Assembly: GCF_035989305.1 (NCBI RefSeq)
Contig: NZ_CP108514.1
Location: 1,851,501 to 1,915,500 of the forward strand
Source: Streptomyces sp. NBC_01233
GTDB taxonomy: Bacteria > Actinomycetota > Actinomycetes > Streptomycetales > Streptomycetaceae
Direction of reading: 5' to 3'
DNA length: 64,000 bases
Shown: piece by piece, positions 58,066-64,000 of the stretch
Layout: every line of letters begins with the position of its first letter
Position numbering within the stretch: position 1 is the first letter of the stretch
Program-made: the position numbers and the translations under genes
The notes under the pieces: model-generated
Databases searched by the model: none
The model's input: only the letters and a program-made list of their open reading frames with translations
Told to the model about the DNA's origin: nothing

Positions 58066-60489
58066 TCAGGGCCTCCTTGCAGAGGTAACACGGTAGACGT
58101 CGTAGACGCCCTCCACACCCCGAACGGCCTTCAGGACGTGGCCCAGGTGCTTGGGGTCGCCCATCTCGAAGGTGAACCGGGACGTGGCCACCCGGTCGCG
58201 GGAGGTCTGGACGGCCGCCGAGAGGATGTTGACGTGCTGGTCCGAGAGGACCCGGGTGACGTCCGACAGCAGCCGGGACCGGTCCAGCGCCTCGACCTGG
58301 ATGGCGACGAGGAAGACCGAGGACTGGGTGGGCGCCCACTCGACCTCCAGCATCCGCTCGGGCTGCTGGGAGAGCGAGTCGACGTTGACGCAGTCCGCGC
58401 GGTGAACCGATACGCCACTGCCGCGGGTGACGAACCCGATGATCGGGTCGCCCGGCACCGGGGTGCAGCAGCGGGCCAGCTTGACCCACACGTCGTCGAC
58501 GCCCTTGACCACGACACCCGGGTCGGCGTTGCTGCGCCGCTTGCTGCGGGCGCGCGCGGGCGGGATGGACTCCTCGATGTCCTCGTTGGCCGCTTCCTCG
58601 CCGCCGAGGGCCGCCACCAGCTTCTGTACGACGCCCTGCGCGGCCACGTGGCCCTCGCCGATCGCCGCGTACAGGGAGGAGATGTCGGGGTAGCGCATCT
58701 CGTGCGCGAGGGTGACGAGCGAGTCGCCGGTGAGGATGCGCTGGATCGGCAGGTTCTGCTTGCGCATGGCCCGCGCGAGGGCGTCCTTGCCGTGCTCGAT
58801 GGCCTCGTCGCGGCGCTCCTTGGAGAACCAGCCGCGGATCTTGTTGCGGGCCCGCGGGGACTTGACGAAGCCCAGCCAGTCGCGGGACGGGCCCGCGCCC
58901 TCGGCCTTGGAGGTGAAGACCTCGACCAGGTCGCCGTTGTCGAGCGTGGACTCCAGCGGCACCAGGCGGCCGTTGACCCTGGCCCCTATCGTCCGGTGGC
59001 CGACCTCGGTGTGGACGGCGTACGCGAAGTCCACGGGGGTGGCACCGGCGGGCAGCGCGATGACGTCGCCCTTGGGGGTGAAGACGAAGACCTCGTTGCG
59101 AGAGAGGTCGAAGCGCAGCGAGTCGAGGAACTCGCCCGGGTCCTCGGTCTCCTTCTGCCAGTCCAGCAGCTGGCGCAGCCAGGCCATGTCGTTGACGGTG
59201 TCCTGGCCGGCGCTGCCCTTGGCGGCCTGCGGGACGTCGGTACGGACCTTGGAGGTGCCGGCGACGGTCTGCTGCTTGTACTTCCAGTGCGCCGCGATGC
59301 CGTACTCGGCGCGGCGGTGCATGTCGAAGGTGCGGATCTGCAGCTCGACGGGCTTGCCGCTGGGCCCGATGACCGTCGTGTGGAGCGACTGGTACATGTT
59401 GAACTTGGGCATCGCGATGTAGTCCTTGAACCGGCCGGGGACCGGGTTCCAGCGCGCGTGTACGGTGCCGAGGGCCGCGTAGCAGTCCCGGACCGTGTCG
59501 ACGAGGACGCGGATGCCCACCAGGTCGTAGATCTCCGCGAAGTCGCGGCCGCGGACGATCATCTTCTGGTAGACGCTGTAGTAGTGCTTGGGGCGGCCCG
59601 TGACCGTGGCCTTGATCCGGGCGGCTCTGAGGTCGACCATCACCTCGTCGGTGACGACGGCGAGGTACTCGTCGCGCTTGGGCGCCCGCTCGGCGACCAG
59701 GCGGACGATCTCGTCGTACATCTTCGGGTAGAGGATCGCGAAGGAGAGGTCCTCGAGCTCCCACTTGATCGTGTTCATGCCCAGCCGGTGCGCCAGCGGG
59801 GCGTAGATCTCGATCGTCTCGCGGGCCTTCTTCTCCTGCTTCTCCCGCTTGAGGTAGCGCATGGTGCGCATGTTGTGCAGCCGGTCGGCGAGCTTGATGA
59901 CGAGGACGCGCGGGTCCTTGGCCATCGCCACGACCATCTTGCGGACCGTCTCGGCCTGGGCGGCCTCGCCGAACTTCACCCGGTCCAGCTTGGTGACGCC
60001 GTCGACGAGGAGGGCCACGGCGTCGCCGAAGTCGCGGCGCAGGTCTTCCAGGCCGTACTCGGTGTCCTCGACGGTGTCGTGCAGCAGACCGGCCATCAGG
60101 GTGGCCGGGTCCATGCCGAGCTCGGCGAGGATGGTGGTCACCGCGAGCGGGTGGGTGATGTACGGGTCGCCGCTCTTGCGCTTCTGGCCGCGGTGCCAGC
60201 GCTCGGCGACCTGGTAGGCCTGTTCGAGCTGGCGCAGCGTCGACGTCTCGATCTTCGGGTCGTTGCTGCGGACTATGCGGAGCAGGGGCTCCAGCACCGG
60301 GTTGTACGGGTTCGAGCGCTGCACGCCGAGCCGGGCGAGACGGGCGCGCACCCGGTTCGAGGACCCGGCCGACTTCACCGGCGCGGGCTTGACCGGCGGG
60401 GCCGGCGGGGGCGTGGCGGCGGCCGCCGCGGCCTGCTCGGCCTGCGGGTCGGGCTGCGGGGCGGAGACTGGCTGGACCTCGTCTGGCAA
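58066..60489 (-). CDS. relA: Bifunctional (p)ppGpp synthetase/hydrolase
   Basis: 807 aa. After an Ala/Pro-rich N-terminus: HD hydrolase domain ([20 protein letters not shown] and [40 protein letters not shown]), synthetase domain ([40 protein letters not shown]), TGS domain ([20 protein letters not shown]), and a C-terminal ACT/RIS region ([40 protein letters not shown]). In Streptomyces it makes the stringent alarmone and links to antibiotic production. It lies between apt and the kinase operon. Confidence 0.97.
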   Translation of the reverse strand: MPDEVQPVSAPQPDPQAEQAAAAAATPPPAPPVKPAPVKSAGSSNRVRARLARLGVQRSNPYNPVLEPLLRIVRSNDPKIETSTLRQLEQAYQVAERWHRGQKRKSGDPYITHPLAVTTILAELGMDPATLMAGLLHDTVEDTEYGLEDLRRDFGDAVALLVDGVTKLDRVKFGEAAQAETVRKMVVAMAKDPRVLVIKLADRLHNMRTMRYLKREKQEKKARETIEIYAPLAHRLGMNTIKWELEDLSFAILYPKMYDEIVRLVAERAPKRDEYLAVVTDEVMVDLRAARIKATVTGRPKHYYSVYQKMIVRGRDFAEIYDLVGIRVLVDTVRDCYAALGTVHARWNPVPGRFKDYIAMPKFNMYQSLHTTVIGPSGKPVELQIRTFDMHRRAEYGIAAHWKYKQQTVAGTSKVRTDVPQAAKGSAGQDTVNDMAWLRQLLDWQKETEDPGEFLDSLRFDLSRNEVFVFTPKGDVIALPAGATPVDFAYAVHTEVGHRTIGARVNGRLVPLESTLDNGDLVEVFTSKAEGAGPSRDWLGFVKSPRARNKIRGWFSKERRDEAIEHGKDALARAMRKQNLPIQRILTGDSLVTLAHEMRYPDISSLYAAIGEGHVAAQGVVQKLVAALGGEEAANEDIEESIPPARARSKRRSNADPGVVVKGVDDVWVKLARCCTPVPGDPIIGFVTRGSGVSVHRADCVNVDSLSQQPERMLEVEWAPTQSSVFLVAIQVEALDRSRLLSDVTRVLSDQHVNILSAAVQTSRDRVATSRFTFEMGDPKHLGHVLKAVRGVEGVYDVYRVTSARRP

Positions 60490-60694
60490 GAGCGCTCCTC
60501 ACGGGGGTCCCCCCAGACGGAGTCCGGGGGAGGATCCGGTGCCCGTGTCCGGTCCGGATAACCCATCGTAGCGAGGGTTGCGCCACCCCGTTCCCCGAGC
60601 CTGCGCCTCGACCGTTCCGGTGCGGGTCCGCTCCTGGGGCTCCGCCCCGGCGCGGGGGTGCGGGGGCCGGCCCCGCAGCGGCGCCGCACACGAA
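60490..60694. other. relA upstream region
   Basis: GC-rich sequence with no gene. A long GC stem-loop (around 60640-60690) is present, but no promoter can be picked by eye. Confidence 0.4.
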
Positions 60695-60732
60695 AGCGGC
60701 GGGCACCCGGGACGTCCCGGATACCCGCCGCT
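60695..60732 (-). terminator. apt terminator
   Basis: An 18-bp stem with two G-U type mismatches (AGCGGCGGGCACCCGGGA with its imperfect complement), 16 bp after the apt stop and followed on the minus strand by GCTTTCG. Confidence 0.65.
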
Positions 60733-60747
60733 CGGCAAGCGAAGGCG

Positions 60748-61302
60748 TCAGACCAAGATCAGCGCGTCCAGCGGAGCCTCGCCCAGGGCGTCGGCCAGCT
60801 TGGCCCGCCCCGGCAGGAACGACAGTTCCATCAGGACCGCCACGCCCGCGACCTCCGCGCCGGCCCGCCGGATCAGCGAGAGCGAGGCTTCGGCGGTGCC
60901 ACCGGTGGCCAGCACGTCGTCGATGACCATGACCCGGTCACCCGCCGCCAGATCCTCCGCGTGGACCTCGATCTCCGCGGTGCCGTACTCCAGCTCGTAC
61001 GACTGCGCGAGCGTCGCACCCGGCAGCTTCCCGGCCTTGCGCACCGGCACGAAGCCGATCCCGGCCTGCACGGCCACCGGAGCCGCCAGGATGAACCCCC
61101 GCGCCTCCAGTCCGACGATCTTCGTCGCCCCGTACCGCCCGGCCAGCTCCACCAGCGCGTCCGTCAGCGCCGCGAAGGCCTTCGGGTCGGCCAGCAGCGG
61201 GGTGATGTCCTTGAACATCACGCCCGGCTTCGGGTAGTCCGGGACGTCCTTGATCCGGCCGAGCAGCAGGGCCCGTACGTCCTCGGACAGCGGCGCGGTC
61301 AA
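60748..61302 (-). CDS. apt: Adenine phosphoribosyltransferase
   Basis: 184 aa from the TTG at 61302. The start overlaps the secF stop by four bases (TTGA), supporting this unusual start. Motifs: PGVMFKDITPLLADPKAFAA, GLEARGFILAAPVAVQAGIG, the PRPP loop RVMVIDDVLATGGTAEASLS. Salvages adenine to AMP. Coupling to secDF and relA is conserved in actinomycetes. Confidence 0.95.
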   Translation of the reverse strand: MTAPLSEDVRALLLGRIKDVPDYPKPGVMFKDITPLLADPKAFAALTDALVELAGRYGATKIVGLEARGFILAAPVAVQAGIGFVPVRKAGKLPGATLAQSYELEYGTAEIEVHAEDLAAGDRVMVIDDVLATGGTAEASLSLIRRAGAEVAGVAVLMELSFLPGRAKLADALGEAPLDALILV

Positions 61303-62354
61303 CGTCGCCGCCCCGGCCGGCCCTGCGCCACGACCTGCGGCTCGTCCTCGGACGCGTAGCCGTCGTCCGGGGACTCGCCCTTGGCCGCCGCGGCCGCCCG
61401 CCTCGCGAGCACCCGCTTCTTCAGCGCCTTCATCGCCGGCTCGCGCTCCTTGAGGTCCACGACCAGCGGGGTCGCGATGAAGATCGAGGAGTACGCACCG
61501 GCCGCGAGGCCGACGAACAGCGACAGGGAGATGTCGTTCAGCATGCCGGCGCCCAGGAAGCCGCCGCCGATGAAGAGCAGCGCGGCGACCGGGAGGAGCG
61601 CCACGACCGTGGTGTTGATCGAGCGGACCAGGGTGCCGTTGATGCTGCGGTTGGCGACCTCGCTGTACGTCCAGCGGGTCTGCTTGGTGATGTCCTTCGA
61701 GCCCTCCTTGAGACCGTCGAAGACGACGACGGTGTCGTAGAGGGAGTAGCCGAGGATCGTCAGCAGACCGATGACCGTACCGGGGGTGACCTCGAAGCCG
61801 ACGAGCGCGTACACGCCGACGGTGATGGTGAGGTCGTGGATCAGGGCGATCAGTGCGGCGACCGCCATCCGCCACTCGAAGGCGATGGCCAGGTAGATCA
61901 CCACGAGGACCATGAAGACCCCGAGGCCGGTCCACGCCTTGTTCGCGATCTGCTCGCCCCAGCTGGGGCCGACCAGGTCGGCGTTGACATCGGCCTCGGT
62001 GACCTTGAGGTCGGCGGCGAGGACCTTCTTGACGTCGGTCGCCGCGTCGGTGTCCAGACCGGAGATCTGGATCCGCAGGCCGCCGGTGCCGAGCTCCTGG
62101 ACGATCGCGTCGTGGCCCGAGGCCTTCTCCGCGGCCTCCGTCGCCTTGGCGACGGAGACGGCCGTCTTCGGGGTGGTGAAGACGGCACCGCCCTTGAACT
62201 CGATGCCCATGTTGAGGCCCTGAACGGCCAGGGCGACGATCGCCGTGATGGTGATCAGGATGGAAACGCCGTACCAGAGAAAACGCTTGCCGACGAAGTC
62301 GTAGCCGACCTCACCGCGGTACAGCTTGGCGCCGAGATCTCCCAGCTTCGACAT
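61299..62354 (-). CDS. secF: Protein translocase subunit SecF
   Basis: 351 aa, six membrane helices: LWYGVSILITITAIVALAVQ (TM1), then a periplasmic domain (KKVLAADLKVTEADVNADLV) and five helices from TGLGVFMVLVVIYLAIAFEW to LSLFVGLAAGAYSSIFIATP. The family GxEFKGG motif is GIEFKGGAVFTTPKTAVSVA, and DTVVVFDGLKEGSKD the conserved cytoplasmic loop. With SecD it uses the proton gradient to complete protein export. It follows secD by 3 bp. Confidence 0.96.
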   Translation of the reverse strand: MSKLGDLGAKLYRGEVGYDFVGKRFLWYGVSILITITAIVALAVQGLNMGIEFKGGAVFTTPKTAVSVAKATEAAEKASGHDAIVQELGTGGLRIQISGLDTDAATDVKKVLAADLKVTEADVNADLVGPSWGEQIANKAWTGLGVFMVLVVIYLAIAFEWRMAVAALIALIHDLTITVGVYALVGFEVTPGTVIGLLTILGYSLYDTVVVFDGLKEGSKDITKQTRWTYSEVANRSINGTLVRSINTTVVALLPVAALLFIGGGFLGAGMLNDISLSLFVGLAAGAYSSIFIATPLVVDLKEREPAMKALKKRVLARRAAAAAKGESPDDGYASEDEPQVVAQGRPGRRR

Positions 62355-62357
62355 CTC

Positions 62358-64000
62358 TCACGCCTCCTTTGCTTCGACGGGGGCGGGGGCGGAACCGGTA
62401 CGGCGGGACCGGCGCAGCGGGGGCTTGGCACCCAGCCGCTTCGGGTCCAGCCCGGACCACGGGTGACCGCTGGCGAAGAACTTCGTACGCGCCAGCAGCG
62501 TCATGACGGGCTTGGTGAAGAGGAACACCACGACCACGTCGAGCAGGGTCGTCAGACCCAGCGTGAAGGCGAAGCCCTGCACCTTGCCGACGGTCACGAT
62601 GAACAGCACCGCGGCGGCGAGGAACGACACGAAGTCGGAGACCAGGATCGTGCGCCGGGCGCGCGGCCAGGCCCGCTCGACGGCCGGACGCAGGGTGCGG
62701 CCCTCGCGGATCTCGTCCCGGATGCGTTCGAAGTACACGATGAACGAGTCCGCCGTGATGCCGATCGCCACGATCGCGCCGCAGACGGCGGGCAGGTTCA
62801 GCGCGAAGCCGATGCCCTTCCCGAGGAGCGACATGATCGTGTAGGTCAGGACCGCGGAGACCAGGAGGCTGAGGATGGCGACGAACGCCAGGCCCCGGTA
62901 GTACACCAGCAGGTAGATCACCACGAGCAGCAGACCGATGGCTCCGGCGATCAGGCCGGCCCGCAGCTGCTCACCGCCGAGCGCGGCGGTGACGGTGGTG
63001 ACGCTGTCCTCCTGGAAGGACAGCGGCAGGGCGCCGTACGAGAGCATGTTGCCCAGGTCCTGCGCGGACTGCTGGTTGAAGCCGCCGGAGATCTGGGCGT
63101 TGCCGCCCGTGATCGCGGTGCTGACCGACGGGTCCGAGACGACGGCGCCGTCGAGCACGATCGCGAACTGGTTCTGCGGCATCTGCTTGGCCGCGAGCTC
63201 GCCGGTGACCTTGGCGAAGGCGTCGGAGCCGCGGTCGTTGAAGTCCATCGTGACGATCCACTGACCCGTCTGCGGGTCGATGACGCCCTTGGCGCTCTTC
63301 ACGTCCTTGCCCTCGACCGCTGCCGGGCCGAGCACCCACTTGCCCCACGCGTTGCCGCGCTGGCCGCAGGCGAGCGTCGGGTCCGTGGGCTTGACGCCCT
63401 TGCCGACGGCGGCGCGCTGCGCCTCGTCGGTGCAGTCGAGCGCGGCGAACTTGGCCTGCAGGTCGGCGGCGGCCGCCTCGTCAGCCGTCGCGGGAGCGGA
63501 CGCGGACGGCGACGGAGCCTTGGTGTCGTCTGCCTTCTTCGACTCGCTCGCCGAGGGCGAGGGAGTGGGGGCCGTCGGGGCCTTGAGGGCCTCGCTGAGC
63601 GCACGGCCCTGGGAAGTGGCGCTGGACGACGGGGTGGCGGAGGGGCTGGCCTTCTTGCCGTCCTCGGCCTTGGGGGCACCGGAACCGCTCGCGGACGGGT
63701 TCGGGCTCGGGCTCTGGGTGCCCTCGGGAGCGGCGGGGGCGCCGTCCGCGAACGCGATGACCGGGCGGAAGTAGAGCTGGGCGGTGGTGCCGACCTGCTC
63801 GCGCGCCTGCTGCTCGTTCGTCCCCTTGGGGATGTTCACGATGATGTGGTCGCGGCCCTGGGTCTGGACCTCCGCCTCGGACACGCCGAGACCGTTGACG
63901 CGGCGGTCGATGATGCCGACCGCCGTGTTCATGTTGGTCTCGTTGACGGCGTTCTCTTTGCCGGGCTCGCTCTTGGCCTTGAGCGTGATGCTCGTGCCGC
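62358..64000 (-). CDS. secD: Protein translocase subunit SecD (N-terminus beyond window)
   Basis: The frame is open to the right edge (at least 547 aa present); the start codon is outside. It begins GTSITLKAKSEPGKENAVNE (family GGT motif) and has VGIIDRRVNGLGVSEAEVQT and DHIIVNIPKGTNEQQAREQV, then a long Ser/Pro/Ala-rich insert (about 100 residues, ASGSGAPKAEDGKKASPSAT-like), the second periplasmic part FAIVLDGAVVSDPSVSTAIT and five membrane helices (IAGAIGLLLVVIYLLVYYRG and later). Partner of secF. The Ser/Pro-rich insert is larger than in most bacteria. Confidence 0.96.
   Translation of the reverse strand, partial: GTSITLKAKSEPGKENAVNETNMNTAVGIIDRRVNGLGVSEAEVQTQGRDHIIVNIPKGTNEQQAREQVGTTAQLYFRPVIAFADGAPAAPEGTQSPSPNPSASGSGAPKAEDGKKASPSATPSSSATSQGRALSEALKAPTAPTPSPSASESKKADDTKAPSPSASAPATADEAAAADLQAKFAALDCTDEAQRAAVGKGVKPTDPTLACGQRGNAWGKWVLGPAAVEGKDVKSAKGVIDPQTGQWIVTMDFNDRGSDAFAKVTGELAAKQMPQNQFAIVLDGAVVSDPSVSTAITGGNAQISGGFNQQSAQDLGNMLSYGALPLSFQEDSVTTVTAALGGEQLRAGLIAGAIGLLLVVIYLLVYYRGLAFVAILSLLVSAVLTYTIMSLLGKGIGFALNLPAVCGAIVAIGITADSFIVYFERIRDEIREGRTLRPAVERAWPRARRTILVSDFVSFLAAAVLFIVTVGKVQGFAFTLGLTTLLDVVVVFLFTKPVMTLLARTKFFASGHPWSGLDPKRLGAKPPLRRSRRTGSAPAPVEAKEA

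Overview
The window is about 64 kb of very GC-rich DNA from an actinomycete, almost certainly a Streptomyces. Marker genes point the same way: the developmental repressor bldD, the actinobacterial integration host factor mihF, a Walker-less priA, a long bifunctional relA, and the usual actinobacterial order of housekeeping genes. Most of it is conserved chromosome, transcribed from the minus strand.

Layout, left to right. 1-1655: the end of a SorC-type sugar-sensing regulator and rpe. 1798-8571: a decayed locus (a WXG100-like gene and a DUF1023-type alpha/beta hydrolase). It is split by a 4.7-kb composite mobile island (2675-7351) that carries IS1182-family fragments in inverted orientation at its ends, a Tn3 transposase remnant, an SDR oxidoreductase, an MmyB-type regulator and a serine resolvase. 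8709-14379: rsmB, fmt, an HTH gene and priA. 14743-16104: an IS110-family transposase inserted between priA and metK. 16258-20281: metK, coaBC, rpoZ, gmk, mihF. 20586-30644: the complete UMP-pathway cluster pyrR-pyrB-pyrC-(PH-like membrane protein)-carA-carB-pyrD-pyrF. 30934-33749: bldD, nusB, efp and an M24-peptidase homologue. 33823-39179: a P-loop protein and the shikimate block aroQ-aroB-aroK-aroC plus aroE. 39186-45004: mltG, ruvX, alaS and two small helper proteins. 45056-46450: a degraded NB-ARC regulator. 46702-53600: rpsD, a DUF2470 gene behind an iron box, an HNH remnant, rarA, a VKOR-family protein, hisS, an MBL hydrolase and a cyclophilin. 53791-55020: a DUF349 protein. 55086-58018: a three-gene kinase/EACC1/caspase-like operon. 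58066-64000: relA, apt, secF and the start-truncated secD.

The genes form a few functional blocks. One makes UMP from bicarbonate and aspartate and is probably controlled by PyrR at an mRNA leader. One makes chorismate. One serves translation and RNA (rsmB, fmt, efp, nusB, alaS, hisS, rpsD), and one serves the stringent response and protein export (relA, apt, secDF).

The most unusual system is the overlapping operon of a Ser/Thr kinase, a small EACC1-like protein and a caspase-like protease, 47 bp downstream of relA. It has the composition expected of an NTP-dependent biological-conflict or programmed-cell-death module. Accessory features worth attention are the composite island with its 7-bp target duplication, the IS110 element with a probable bridge-RNA region, an iron box before the DUF2470 gene, and several sharp palindromes in promoter regions.
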